From NCBI GenBank assembly GCA_964251385.1, contig CAXUJK010000001.1, forward strand, positions 620,001 through 684,000: DNA of 64,000 bases, in the 5' to 3' direction. The notes under the pieces are model-generated. The model was not told where the DNA came from. It searched no databases and worked only from the letters and a program-made list of their open reading frames with translations. Within the stretch, counting starts at the first letter, position 1; the number at the start of each line of letters is the position of its first letter. This DNA comes from CADCVW01 sp964251385 (GTDB lineage: Bacteria > Pseudomonadota > Alphaproteobacteria > Sphingomonadales > Sphingomonadaceae). Positions 8,898 through 17,849 of this stretch are shown piece after piece. The translations under genes and the position numbers were made by a program.

Positions 8898-10490
8898 ATG
8901 CCGGACGAAGCGACGATTCCCGGCATCGCGGCTCCAGAAGCCACGCCGGTCCCGCGCGCGGCGGACGAGCGCTACGCTTGGTACGTGCTATCCATCCTCG
9001 TGCTCGTCTACGTGCTCAACTTCATCGACCGGCAGATCCTGTCGATCCTGGCAGAAGACATCAAGCGCGACTTGGACCTGACCGACGGCGACCTGGGGTT
9101 CCTCTACGGCACCGCGTTCGGCGTCTTCTACGCGATATTCGGCATTCCGCTCGGGCGTTTAGCGGACAATTGGAGCCGCGTGCGCCTGATGACGGTCGGG
9201 CTGTCGCTGTGGTCGATCATGACCGCACTGTCGGGGTTCGCGCGATCGGGCGGCGGGCTGGCGCTCGCCCGCATCGGCGTCGGCGTCGGCGAGGCGACCG
9301 CGAGCCCGTGCGCCTACTCGCTGCTGTCCGACCTGTTCCCGCGCGAGAAAAGAGCAACTGCGCTCGCCATCTATTCGTCGGGTTTGTACATCGGGGGAGG
9401 TCTGTCGCTGTTCATCGGCGGACTCGTCGTTCAAAACTGGAACGCGGCGTTTCCGGACCGTAGCGGGCCGTTCGGGCTGGCGGGATGGCAGGCGGCGTTC
9501 ATGGCGGTCGGCATTCCCGGCCTGCTGCTCGCCGCCTGGGTCGCGACGCTGCGCGAGCCGGTCCGCGGCGCGTCCGACGGCATCGACACGCAGTCGTCTC
9601 CCGCGCCGTTCGCGGACTTCTTAGACGAACTGCTGACCATCATCCCGCCGCTGACGCTGATCGGCGCGGCTCGGCGCGGCTCGTCCGCGCTCGCGGTCAA
9701 CTTGGCTGTCGCGGGCGTGTGCGCGCTTGCGGCGTTGAGCCTCGTCCGCTTGACGGGGGACATCCCGCAATGGACCGCGATGGGGCTCGGCACCTACGCG
9801 CTCTTTTCGTGGGCGACTGCGCTCCGCCACCGCGACCCGCCGTCGTTCGCGCTGATCGTCGGCAGCCCTGCATTCCTGCTGACCGTGCTCGGCTACGGGT
9901 TAATCGCGTTCACCGCCTACGCGGTCAGCTTCTGGGCCGCGCCATATGCGATGCGCGAGTTCGGTGCGGCGCCCAGCGAAGCGGGCCTGCTGGTCGGCGG
10001 CGCGGGCGCGCTGGGCGGGTTCCTGGGGGTAATCGGCGGCGGCCGCCTAGCCGACACGCTCAAGCGGACGATGCCGTCGGGCCGCGTCATCGTGATGCTG
10101 ATCGGCGCGATCACGCCCATCCCGTTCCTGATCGTCAGCTACACGACGACCAGCCTGCCGCTGTTCTACTGGCTGTATCTGCCGATGGCGATCCTGGCGT
10201 CTTCGGCGCTCGGGGCATCGGCCGCGACGACCCAGGATCTCGTGCTGCCACGCATGCGCGGCGTCGCAACCGCGACGTTCTTTCTGGGAACGACCTTCAT
10301 CGGCTTGGCGCTCGGCCCATACCTCGCCGGCCGCGTCAGCCAGGCGACGGGCGATCTCGGCACGGGCGTGCTGTCGCTGCTCGCCGTGGCGCCGATCGCG
10401 ATCGGTGCCATCCTGATCCTGTACCGCATTCTGCCGTGCGCGGAGGCAACCGTGATCGATCGCGCGCGCGCTGCGGGAGAGCCTATCTAG
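8898..10490 (+). CDS. MFS transporter (spinster-like)
   Basis: This 530-residue carrier has about twelve membrane helices and a cytoplasmic N-terminus of 30 residues. Helix 1 contains VLVYVLNFIDRQILSILAED, the FxDRxxL pattern of spinster-type MFS. The loop after helix 2 has GIPLGRLADNWSR, the MFS motif A. A longer central region around residues 215-300 adds hydrophobic helices. The substrate is unknown; sphingomonad homologues are numerous. It is convergent with sodC and the two coding regions overlap by eight bases. A GGAG ribosome-binding site lies close before the ATG. Confidence 0.92.
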   Translation: MPDEATIPGIAAPEATPVPRAADERYAWYVLSILVLVYVLNFIDRQILSILAEDIKRDLDLTDGDLGFLYGTAFGVFYAIFGIPLGRLADNWSRVRLMTVGLSLWSIMTALSGFARSGGGLALARIGVGVGEATASPCAYSLLSDLFPREKRATALAIYSSGLYIGGGLSLFIGGLVVQNWNAAFPDRSGPFGLAGWQAAFMAVGIPGLLLAAWVATLREPVRGASDGIDTQSSPAPFADFLDELLTIIPPLTLIGAARRGSSALAVNLAVAGVCALAALSLVRLTGDIPQWTAMGLGTYALFSWATALRHRDPPSFALIVGSPAFLLTVLGYGLIAFTAYAVSFWAAPYAMREFGAAPSEAGLLVGGAGALGGFLGVIGGGRLADTLKRTMPSGRVIVMLIGAITPIPFLIVSYTTTSLPLFYWLYLPMAILASSALGASAATTQDLVLPRMRGVATATFFLGTTFIGLALGPYLAGRVSQATGDLGTGVLSLLAVAPIAIGAILILYRILPCAEATVIDRARAAGEPI

Positions 10491-11037
10491 GACGCGCGAC
10501 CACGCCGCACGCGATGCGTGCGCCGCTGTTGCCGCTAGGGTCGGTGCGGTAATCGTCCACCGCGGCGTGGATCAGCAACGCCGCGCCGTCGGCATCGGAC
10601 ATGGGACGCACGCCGCCGTTCAGAGTCGCGCCCGCGATCGTGAAGCCGACCGTGCCGCGCCCGTTCGTACCGATAGTCAGGTTGGGCAGATCGCCCGCGT
10701 GCGCGCCCGCCGGATTGTCGCGTCCGTGCTGTCGTCCGCCGGGGTTCCAGTGCGCACCCGCGCTTTCGAAGCCGGGCGCATCGCATCGCCCGACCATGTG
10801 CACGTGCATGCCGTATATGCCCGGCGTCATGCCGGTCGCGGCGACGTCGACGCGTACGTCGTTGCCGCGCTCGCCGATCTGCGCGATGGCCACGGCGCGG
10901 CCGCTGCCGTCAGCCAGCGGTACGACGATCCCTTCACGCTCGCCCTCGATCGCCGCCCCGGGTGTGTCTCCGCCCGGCCGAACGCAGGCGGACGTGCTCG
11001 CGGCCAGAACCAGCGCGATCGACACTCTGCTCTTCAT
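10483..11037 (-). CDS. sodC: Cu/Zn superoxide dismutase, exported
   Basis: SodC converts superoxide to peroxide in the periplasm. The protein carries all metal-site motifs: YGMHVHMVGRC (first Cu ligands and the disulfide Cys), SAGAHWNP (Cu/Zn bridging His), HGRDNPAGAHAGDLPN (Zn ligands) and IHAAVDDYRTDPSGNSG ending RIACGV (last Cu His, active-site Arg, second Cys). The N-terminus is a signal sequence ending TSAC, possibly a lipobox. I start at ATG 11037 because GGGAG lies eight bases before it; an in-frame ATG 18 bases further up lacks such a site. The 3' end overlaps the convergent MFS gene. Confidence 0.93.
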   Translation of the reverse strand: MKSRVSIALVLAASTSACVRPGGDTPGAAIEGEREGIVVPLADGSGRAVAIAQIGERGNDVRVDVAATGMTPGIYGMHVHMVGRCDAPGFESAGAHWNPGGRQHGRDNPAGAHAGDLPNLTIGTNGRGTVGFTIAGATLNGGVRPMSDADGAALLIHAAVDDYRTDPSGNSGARIACGVVARPR

Positions 11038-11086
11038 CGCGTTTCTCCCACTCACGCGGGAGGATGCAGGCGACGACCGTCTCCCG

Positions 11087-12400
11087 TCAAGCCGCCGACG
11101 GGCGACCGATCGAAACGTAGCGCAGCCCGGCCCGCGCGGCGTCCTGCGGCGGATAGATGTTGCGCAGGTCGACGAGCAACGGATCGGCGAGGCATTCGCG
11201 CACGCGGGTCAGGTCGAGCGCGCGGAACTTGTCCCATTCGGTTACGACAACCGCCGCATGCGCGCCGGTCAGAATGGCGTAGGGATCATCGCCGAACTGC
11301 ACGTCGGTCAGCATCCTTGCCGCCGCCTGCGTCCCTTCCGGGTCGCAGGCGCGTACCGTCGCCCCCGCGTCCTGCAGGACCTTGATGATGCTGAGCGAAG
11401 GCGCGTCGCGCATGTCGTCAGTGTTGGGCTTGAAGGTCAGGCCGAGGATTGCCACCGTCTTTCCCGTGACGTTTCCTCCCATCGCAGCGATGATCTTGTC
11501 GCCCATCGCGGCCTTGCGCGCCTCGTTCACCGCCGCGGTGGTCTCGATCAGCTTGAGCGGCGATCCCGCCTCCGCCGCCGTGCGGATCAGCGCGAGAGTG
11601 TCTTTGGGAAAGCACGATCCGCCATAGCCCGGCCCCGCGTGCAGGAACTTCGACCCGATCCGCTTGTCGAGCCCGATCCCGCGCGCGACTTCCTGCACGT
11701 CCGCGCCGACCGCCTCGCACAGGTCCGCGACTTCGTTGATGAAGGTGATCTTCATCGCGAGGAAGCCGTTCGCAGCGTATTTGATCAGCTCGGCGGTGCG
11801 CCGACGCGTGAACAGAAGCGGGGCTTCGTTGAGGTAGAGCGGCCGGTAGACGCGCGCCATGACCTCGCGCGCGTCGTCGTGTTCGACGCCGACGACGATG
11901 CGGTCGGGCCGCTTAAAGTCGTCGATCGCGGCGCCTTCGCGCAGGAACTCGGGGTTGGAAACGACGTGCACGGCCACGCCCGCGGGATTCGCGCGCACGA
12001 TGCGCTCCACCTCGTCGCCCGTGCCGACGGGGACCGTCGACTTGGTGCACACCACGGTGGGCCTGGTCACGCACGCGGCGATCTGTTCGGCGACTTCGTA
12101 GACGAAGCTCAAGTCCGCATGCCCGTCACCGCGTCGCGACGGCGTTCCGACGGCAATGAAGACCACATCGGCTGTCAGGACCGCGGCCGAAAGGTCAGTC
12201 GTGAAGGACAATCGTCCTTCGGCGACGTTCTTGCCAATCAGCGCATCGAGGCCGGGCTCGAAGATCGGCACCCTGCCCGCGTTGAGGTCGGCGATCTTGC
12301 CCGCATCCTTGTCGATGCAGGTCACGCGATGCCCGAAGTCGGCAAGGCAGGTTCCCGACACGAGCCCGACATAGCCCGAGCCGACGATCGCGATGTTCAT
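11087..12400 (-). CDS. ugd: UDP-glucose 6-dehydrogenase
   Basis: Ugd oxidises UDP-glucose to UDP-glucuronate with two NAD+, giving precursor for acidic polysaccharides. It has 437 residues, normal length. The N-terminus is MNIAIVGSGYVGLVSGTC (Rossmann GxGxxG). The central helix and active site follow, with the nucleophilic Cys in GPGYGGSCFPKDT (about residue 260). The C-terminal UDP-binding domain carries LGLTFKPNTDDMRDAPS. Cytoplasmic. It stands alone, but functionally belongs with the polysaccharide genes at 56.5-63.6 kb. Confidence 0.97.
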   Translation of the reverse strand: MNIAIVGSGYVGLVSGTCLADFGHRVTCIDKDAGKIADLNAGRVPIFEPGLDALIGKNVAEGRLSFTTDLSAAVLTADVVFIAVGTPSRRGDGHADLSFVYEVAEQIAACVTRPTVVCTKSTVPVGTGDEVERIVRANPAGVAVHVVSNPEFLREGAAIDDFKRPDRIVVGVEHDDAREVMARVYRPLYLNEAPLLFTRRRTAELIKYAANGFLAMKITFINEVADLCEAVGADVQEVARGIGLDKRIGSKFLHAGPGYGGSCFPKDTLALIRTAAEAGSPLKLIETTAAVNEARKAAMGDKIIAAMGGNVTGKTVAILGLTFKPNTDDMRDAPSLSIIKVLQDAGATVRACDPEGTQAAARMLTDVQFGDDPYAILTGAHAAVVVTEWDKFRALDLTRVRECLADPLLVDLRNIYPPQDAARAGLRYVSIGRPSAA

Positions 12401-12542
12401 GAGGTTCCCCGATGCACCGGCAAGTTGCCGGGCGATGCGGCTATCCGGACAAGGAGCGGTGCGGTCAAGCTTCGCCGTTTGTTCGCCGCGTCTTCGTCGC
12501 GGATCCGAACTTTCGTCGGGCCCTTACGAAGAAGTGCGGACG

Positions 12543-12573
12543 AAAAAAGAGGCCGACCCAAAGGCCGACCTCT
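12543..12573 (-). terminator. Rho-independent terminator after the OmpA-family gene
   Basis: On the minus strand AGAGGTCGGCC, loop TTTG and GGTCGGCCTCT pair over 11 bp (two wobble pairs). Six T follow. It lies 46 bases after the OmpA-family stop. Confidence 0.93.
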
Positions 12574-12618
12574 CTTTTCTCTGAAACTTCGATCGCCGCC
12601 TGTAGCGATCGAAGTCGA

Positions 12619-13764
12619 TTACATGCCTGAACCCGGACCGAACGTGATCTGCACGTTCCGGTTCTGCGGCTCGCGAACGCCGTCGGCGGTGTCGACCAAC
12701 GGACGACCTTCGCCGTACGCTTCGGTCGAGATCGTGCCGTCCGGCAGGCCGCGGCCGACCAGGTAGGCGCGAACCGCATCGGCGCGACGCTGCGACAGAC
12801 CGACGTTGTACTGATCCGAACCCGACTTGTCCGCGTTACCCGCGAGCATGACGCTGGCCGAACCCGTCTGCTGGTACGCAGCAGCCGCGTTGTCGAGGAT
12901 CGAAGCCGCTTCCGGCGTGATGTCCGACCGATCCCAGTCGAAGAACACGATGAACGGACCAGGCGTGGCCGGTGGCGTAGCCGGAACCGGCTCCGGCGGA
13001 AGAGGCGTGGGCTCGGGCGGCAACGGCGGAGGAGGCGCGATCACCTCTTCCACGTACGGAGTGCCGAAGTTGTAGATCAAGCTCGCCAGCAGGCTGTGCG
13101 TGCGCAGCTTGCCCTCGACAGCTTGGCCCGGAAAGCGCGTACCAACGGCACCGGCACCAAACGCGGGACCAACGGTGTCGCCCACCATGTAGAAGCGCGT
13201 CGTGTTGAAGAAGCGATACTTCAGGCCGATGTCGACATTGTCGTTGATGGCCGTGCGGATGCCCGCGATCGCCTGCCAAGACAGCTCGGAGTCCTTGTCA
13301 TCCAGAAACAGCGCGTTGGCACCCGTGCCCGAGATGTTCTTGAACTTAATCTGGCTGACGCCGACACCACCGCCGACATAACCGCTGACGCCTGCATCGT
13401 CACCGAAGTCGAGCAACGCGTTGATCATCGACGAGATGACCTGCGTACGACCGCTGCCGTCGAACACGCCGCCCGTGAAGCCGCCGCCGGTGACCTGCTG
13501 GAACTCGTCGACCTTGGCCCGCTTGTAGCCAAGCTCGGCTTCAAGGCGCAGCGGTCCGAAATCGTAACCCGCGATGAGATCGACGTCGAACCCGTACTTG
13601 TGATCGATGGTAGCGGCATTGTTGAACGCGCCGACGTCCAGATCCAGATCTTCGACGATCATCGCGCCGCCTTCGACGCCGACATACCATGCGCCGTCAG
13701 CGCTGAGTGCCGGAGTTGCCAAAGCCGTGGATGAAAGCGCCAGTACTATGGCAAGCTTCCGCAT
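12619..13764 (-). CDS. OmpA family outer-membrane protein
   Basis: A 381-residue two-domain OmpA-type protein tethers the outer membrane to peptidoglycan. Residues 1-21 are a signal peptide (MRKLAIVLALSS, then ATPALSA). Residues 25-230 form an eight-stranded beta-barrel (GAWYVGVEGGAMIVED, later LGYKRAKVDEF, VDIGLKYRFFNT). A Pro-rich linker (about 240-265, PPPPLPPEPTPLPPEP) leads to the OmpA-like peptidoglycan-binding domain (VFFDWDRSDITPEAASIL; NADKSGSDQYNVGLSQRRAD; RNVQITF). The start is fixed by an AAGGGG site before ATG 13764; the open frame extends upstream without one. A strong terminator follows, fitting an abundant protein. Confidence 0.93.
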   Translation of the reverse strand: MRKLAIVLALSSTALATPALSADGAWYVGVEGGAMIVEDLDLDVGAFNNAATIDHKYGFDVDLIAGYDFGPLRLEAELGYKRAKVDEFQQVTGGGFTGGVFDGSGRTQVISSMINALLDFGDDAGVSGYVGGGVGVSQIKFKNISGTGANALFLDDKDSELSWQAIAGIRTAINDNVDIGLKYRFFNTTRFYMVGDTVGPAFGAGAVGTRFPGQAVEGKLRTHSLLASLIYNFGTPYVEEVIAPPPPLPPEPTPLPPEPVPATPPATPGPFIVFFDWDRSDITPEAASILDNAAAAYQQTGSASVMLAGNADKSGSDQYNVGLSQRRADAVRAYLVGRGLPDGTISTEAYGEGRPLVDTADGVREPQNRNVQITFGPGSGM

Positions 13765-13808
13765 ATAAATCCCCTTTCGAAGTGCGTCCTGATTGAGACT
13801 GCCTGAAC

Positions 13809-13837
13809 CCAATACGGGACGCGAAGTTGCCACGCAA
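13809..13837 (-). promoter_or_regulatory. Possible promoter of the OmpA-family gene
   Basis: On the minus strand TTGCGT, a 17-base spacer and TATTGG lie 45-73 bases before the ATG. Only a loose match to sigma-70 boxes; inferred from position. Confidence 0.25.
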
Positions 13838-13939
13838 GAATTCGTTTGGTCTAGTCTGTTGCCCAAATGCCGCACTGCCGCATAGGTCAACCCGCGCTTG
13901 GCGTTACCCGCGACAAGTTTTCGAAACTCCTGGCCCGGC

Positions 13940-14443
13940 TCAACCGATAAGCCCGTGCGCCCGCATCGCGGCGAGCATCGCCGACAACACCATACGTGCT
14001 TCGGCGTCGGTCGTCGTGCCCCCCGCCGGGTCGACGATCGCCGGCTGCCGGGCACCGACCACCTGCACCCCGCCCACGGCGAGACGCTCGGCGTCGACTC
14101 GCCCGACCGTCCAGCGTCCGCCATCCCAAACCGCGCGCAGGCCGCTCGTCCCCACGGACACCGACATGCCGCCGACCGCCGCCAGAAACCGCCATCCGCC
14201 CGGACCCCAGTTCGTTACAGCATGAGCATGACCGCTCCACGCTCCCGACGGGGCGGGACCGACGATCCAGCTTTGACCTTCGGCAGGAGCGGAGGGCGGG
14301 ACATCTACGCCCACCGCCTCGACCACCGCGTGCAACAGCACGTCGATCGCGGCCAGGCTTTCGTTGTGAAACATTTCCTTCTGCGCCTGCCCCGGCACGA
14401 GAAGCGGGAGCTTGTGTCGTATTGTCGCCGTCGTCATCGCCAT
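13940..14443 (-). CDS. DUF2793 domain protein, last gene of the GTA-like cluster
   Basis: A 167-residue protein begins ATIRHKLPLLVPGQAQKEM followed by HNESLAAIDVLLH, the DUF2793 signature, then GQSWIVGPAPSGAWSGH, which gives a beta-rich domain. The C-terminus is helical (ARMVLSAMLAAMRAHGLIG). DUF2793 proteins sit at the end of alphaproteobacterial GTA or prophage tail modules and are presumed tail-associated; the function is not known. The gene overlaps the end of the baseplate gene by ten bases, so it is the last gene of that operon. Two close start candidates exist (ATG then ATG two codons later). Confidence 0.88.
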   Translation of the reverse strand: MAMTTATIRHKLPLLVPGQAQKEMFHNESLAAIDVLLHAVVEAVGVDVPPSAPAEGQSWIVGPAPSGAWSGHAHAVTNWGPGGWRFLAAVGGMSVSVGTSGLRAVWDGGRWTVGRVDAERLAVGGVQVVGARQPAIVDPAGGTTTDAEARMVLSAMLAAMRAHGLIG

Positions 14444-16599
14444 TCTCCCTCGCCTTGCCCGATCGCCAGCCGCGCCGCGCGCGACACCGCACGCGAGCCG
14501 ACCTGCACGATTTCCAGTGTGAAGCCGTGCGCGGTGCCGTCCGCCGCCTGCGCCGCCGCATCATAGGTCCAGCCGGGTGCGCCGACCTCGACTACGCGCA
14601 CGCCGCCTGCGACGTTGATCCGGTACAGTTCGGCCGCTTCGCCCAGCGGCGCGTCGACCCGGTCGATCCATGACCAACCCTCGCGGCTACGGCGCGTCCA
14701 TCCGACGATTACCGCACCATCGGAACCGCGTCTCGCGCGCAAGTGAACGGACGCGGGGGGACGCAGCGCTTCCGCTCCGCCGGTCGCGGCCGCGATCACG
14801 GGGACGTCGCCGTCGCCTACCCCGCGCGCCGCGATCTCGACCGTCGCGCCGATCGCCGCCTCGGGAACCGCCACGCTTGCAAGGCTGTCCGCGTCGATCA
14901 GCACGAACGCATCTCCCGCCGCGTGCAGGCTCGCCGCCCACTCGGTCCCTCGCCGCCCGCGCAGCAGATGCGACAAGCGGAAGCGCTTCGGCCCGACGAG
15001 CCGCGCATCGCCGAACTGGATCAGTTCGTTGCCTAGCATCGCGAGGTTCGCGCCCGCGACGAGCGCGTCGTCGTCACGGCTTTCCAGCCACATCGCATTG
15101 TTCAGCAACTCGACCTCGACGCTGTTGCGCCGGTCGAACAAGGTCGACCCGGCAGCGGCCAGCGCACCCAGCGCGGTTCCCATCACCGCCGCCGGAGCCG
15201 TCGCGCCCGCCGGCTGCCAGCTTGCGCCCGCGTCGTGGCTCGCCTCGAGCGCCGCCACCCGCCATCCGCGCGATACCCCCGCCGCCGCAACGAGCAGCCG
15301 CGCACCCGCTACGGGAACATCGCCCAGCGAAGGCGCATCGAAGAGGCGCAACGTCGTCGGCCCTAAAGGAAAGTCGTCACCCGTCACGCTGCGCCCCGCC
15401 ACCGCGGGCAGGACCGGCACCGCAGCGCCCGCGTGTGCGACGAGCTCAAGCTTCACCGCCATGCGTTCGAGCGTCCAGCCGTGGACCTGCCACACCCGCT
15501 CGGCACCCGCAATCCGCACCAGCTGCCCGGGCCGAAGAGCCATCTCCCGCCACGGCAGTGTCACGCTCCTTCGCTCGCGTGTCCGCCAGTAGGTGTTGAG
15601 CCGCGCGGCCGCGATCGCCTTGGCGACTCCCGCGTCGATCGCGGCGGGCAACGCGACCCGCTCGGTGATCCGGCCGGGCCCGCCCAGGGTCGTGCGCTGA
15701 AGGCCCGCCTGATAGTCGCGTGCCGGGTCGTGATAGGCGAGCGTCACCGCATCGGGCACCTGTCCTGCGGCAAGCCGCGAGCTCGCCGCTCCCTTCGATG
15801 TAGCCGCGATCGATGCGACGGGCGCGCCGCTCACACCCAAGCGCAGCCGTGCGCCGTCATCGTGCAGGGACTCGGGAACCGCTTCGTTCAGTGTGGAGAT
15901 CACCGCACGCACGCTGTCGCCATGCGCGGCGAACCCGGTCAATGCCTGCCCGGCCGGAGCGTTCACCACGCCGCCGCTGATCGCCTCGACGATCGTGCCC
16001 GTTCCGGTTCCCGCCTCTTCGGCTACAACCTCGAAGGTCAGCGACGGGATGCGGTTGCCGTAGTCGCCGAGCTGGAAGTCCTCGAATACCGCATAGGCGA
16101 TCCCGCGGAAGGCGGGCGTGCTTGCCAGCCCTTCGGCCGCGGCGATCAACGGATCGACGGCTTGCGTCTCGCCTCCCGAATGCAGCCGGAAGCCGGTCTC
16201 GGTCTTGAAGTCTCCCGCGGCCCCGCGCAACAACTTGCCGTCCGCCCAGATGCGCCCGACGCGTGCGATCGGCCGGCCGGACAGCGCCACGGCGAACGAA
16301 GCCGAGTAGCTGTACGTCGTCGTCTTGGGTTTGCCCTTACCGCCACCCTGCTTGTGCCGGTCCTCCTTGAGGTCGGTCGCCCAGATCACCGTACCGGCAA
16401 CGCGCATGGTCCCGAAGATCTTGCTGATCGGGGTGCCGTACGATGATGTCTGCACCGTCAGGTCGCCCAGCCGCGGACCCTGCCGGCCCTTGGGCGCGAA
16501 GATCAGCATGTCGATCTGCTGGCCGATCACCGTGCCGATCGATCCGCCCACGGGCCCGCCGATCACCGACCCGACCGCCGTCAAAATCAGCGTCGCCAT
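14434..16599 (-). CDS. GTA gp15-like baseplate/tail protein, short form
   Basis: A 721-residue particle protein. It starts with a Gly-rich hydrophobic segment (ILTAVGSVIGGPVGGSIGTV) typical of tail-hub proteins, then YGTPISKIFGTMRVAGTVIW and YSASFAVALSGRPI, which recur in phage/GTA host-specificity or baseplate proteins. The middle is beta-rich; the C-terminus has fibronectin-like strands (VHLRARRGSDGAVIVGWTRR) before an ITFTLEIVQVG-like end. Rhodobacter GTA gp15 is near 1,300 residues and includes a TIM-barrel domain; I do not see one here, while gp12 next door has a large extra domain. The start abuts the NlpC peptidase stop. Confidence 0.87.
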   Translation of the reverse strand: MATLILTAVGSVIGGPVGGSIGTVIGQQIDMLIFAPKGRQGPRLGDLTVQTSSYGTPISKIFGTMRVAGTVIWATDLKEDRHKQGGGKGKPKTTTYSYSASFAVALSGRPIARVGRIWADGKLLRGAAGDFKTETGFRLHSGGETQAVDPLIAAAEGLASTPAFRGIAYAVFEDFQLGDYGNRIPSLTFEVVAEEAGTGTGTIVEAISGGVVNAPAGQALTGFAAHGDSVRAVISTLNEAVPESLHDDGARLRLGVSGAPVASIAATSKGAASSRLAAGQVPDAVTLAYHDPARDYQAGLQRTTLGGPGRITERVALPAAIDAGVAKAIAAARLNTYWRTRERRSVTLPWREMALRPGQLVRIAGAERVWQVHGWTLERMAVKLELVAHAGAAVPVLPAVAGRSVTGDDFPLGPTTLRLFDAPSLGDVPVAGARLLVAAAGVSRGWRVAALEASHDAGASWQPAGATAPAAVMGTALGALAAAGSTLFDRRNSVEVELLNNAMWLESRDDDALVAGANLAMLGNELIQFGDARLVGPKRFRLSHLLRGRRGTEWAASLHAAGDAFVLIDADSLASVAVPEAAIGATVEIAARGVGDGDVPVIAAATGGAEALRPPASVHLRARRGSDGAVIVGWTRRSREGWSWIDRVDAPLGEAAELYRINVAGGVRVVEVGAPGWTYDAAAQAADGTAHGFTLEIVQVGSRAVSRAARLAIGQGEGEWR

Positions 16600-17004
16600 C
16601 TACACCTCCTCCTTGGCGGCCGGGTCGACGTGCCGCCAGACGCTTGCCACCGGCCAGGCGGGCTCGCCCGGCACCTCGACCACGCGCCGCAAACCCGCGT
16701 CCGCGTGGATGAAGCCGCCGGGCGTCACAATCGCCAAGTGCAGCTGGCTATGACCGGCGTGCATCAGCAGCACGTCGCCCGGCTCTCTCTCCGCCCGTGT
16801 CGCAAAACCATGTTCCGCCAGACCGGCCGCGGCTTCACCGGCATTGCCCGATCGCAGGGGATAAGCGCGCGCGACGCCGTTCAACGCGAACGTGCTCGCC
16901 ACCACGCCGATACAGTCGAGCCCGTACTCCGCGTCGCGTCCCTGCGGCCGGAACCGCACGCCGATCAGCGCCCGCGCTCGCGCGACGACATCGTCCCGGC
17001 CCAT
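16600..17004 (-). CDS. NlpC/P60 family cell-wall peptidase (GTA gp14-like)
   Basis: A 134-residue NlpC/P60 cysteine peptidase is expected to open peptidoglycan for the tail. The catalytic Cys is in YGLDCIGVV (about residue 30) and the His in HSQLHLAIVTPG, followed by GGFIHADAG, the family's usual order. The small size without extra binding domains matches gp14 of gene transfer agents. The start ATG 17004 lies two bases after the gp13-like stop. Inferred role: tail-tip hydrolase acting in the recipient periplasm. Confidence 0.9.
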   Translation of the reverse strand: MGRDDVVARARALIGVRFRPQGRDAEYGLDCIGVVASTFALNGVARAYPLRSGNAGEAAAGLAEHGFATRAEREPGDVLLMHAGHSQLHLAIVTPGGFIHADAGLRRVVEVPGEPAWPVASVWRHVDPAAKEEV

Positions 17005-17006
17005 TC

Positions 17007-17819
17007 TCAACTCCCCGGATAGCGCGTCAGCAGGTCGTTGCCGGGCAGATGCGGCTCGCCCCTGAAATTGACGACGTTGGCGAACCGGTCGCGGCACGTC
17101 TCCAGCCGCTTGTCGCACCCCTCGGTCAGCCGTACCGCGCACCCCGGCGTGACGGCGAAGGGCGGCGGCTCGCGCAGCCGCAAGCCGCCCGCGTCCGTTC
17201 CCGTGATCGCACTCGACAAACCGCTGTTCGCGCCGTCGATCCATTCCAACCGCCCGAAGCCGAACCGGTCCATATCGCCCGCCGCTTCGACCACGACGAA
17301 CCCGTCCGCGTCGCAGGACGCGAGCCGCGTGCGCAAGCTCCGGCCCGCCATGTCGACGCGGCACCGCGCGTCGCCGAGCTCGGCGCGGCACTCGGGCGAC
17401 GTCGTCTCGCACACGGGCGCGTCCAGCATCGCGGTGGGTCCGCGCAGCTCGGCCTCGAACCCGCCGTTCTTGACGCTCACCGCGCCCAGCTCGCCGCGCG
17501 CGAGCGGGATGCGCGGCGCGTCCAGCTGCTCCCAGTCGACCGCGAACATCCGGACCCGCGCTCCGTCCCAGCGCCCCGCCTCCAGGTCCGCCGCCGTGAT
17601 CGCGTCGCTGGTCAGCGCGCCCGACACGTCGAGCCCGTCGACCGACAGCCCCGCCTCCTGCGCGATTGCGGACGGCAGCATGCCAGGCGCGGAACGGTAG
17701 CGCAGGCCGTCCAGGCGCAAGTCGCGGTCGTGAGTCGTGAACCCGAGCGCCACCCCGTCGCCTCGCACCAGCCGCCAGCAAAAGGCGAGCGACGTCAGCT
17801 CGCCCGACGCGATGTCCAT
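17007..17819 (-). CDS. DUF2163 protein (GTA gp13-like tail protein)
   Basis: A 270-residue DUF2163/baseplate protein. It begins with LTSLAFCWRLVRGDGVALGF, followed by TTHDRDLRLDG, the characteristic start of the family. Cys pairs lie in TSPECRAELGDARCRVD and TPGCAVRLTEGCDKRLETC, followed by NFRGEPHLPGND near the end. In RcGTA the gp13 homologue is part of the tail-tip hub and, from its Cys pattern, is thought to bind an iron-sulfur cluster. It lies 30 bases downstream of the DUF2460 gene, with a GGAGG site before the ATG, and just before the peptidase. Confidence 0.9.
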   Translation of the reverse strand: MDIASGELTSLAFCWRLVRGDGVALGFTTHDRDLRLDGLRYRSAPGMLPSAIAQEAGLSVDGLDVSGALTSDAITAADLEAGRWDGARVRMFAVDWEQLDAPRIPLARGELGAVSVKNGGFEAELRGPTAMLDAPVCETTSPECRAELGDARCRVDMAGRSLRTRLASCDADGFVVVEAAGDMDRFGFGRLEWIDGANSGLSSAITGTDAGGLRLREPPPFAVTPGCAVRLTEGCDKRLETCRDRFANVVNFRGEPHLPGNDLLTRYPGS

Positions 17820-17849
17820 GGAACCTCCTTCGAGAAAAGACGAAAGCGC

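Noticed and set aside
13096..13734. Plus-strand open frame over the OmpA-family gene
   Set aside because: Antisense to a complete gene with signal peptide, barrel and OmpA domain; no ribosome site and no family similarity.
14670..15599. Arg/Ser/Pro-rich repeated pattern that could suggest a repeat array
   Set aside because: It is antisense to the baseplate gene and shows no regular spacing or identical units; not a CRISPR array.
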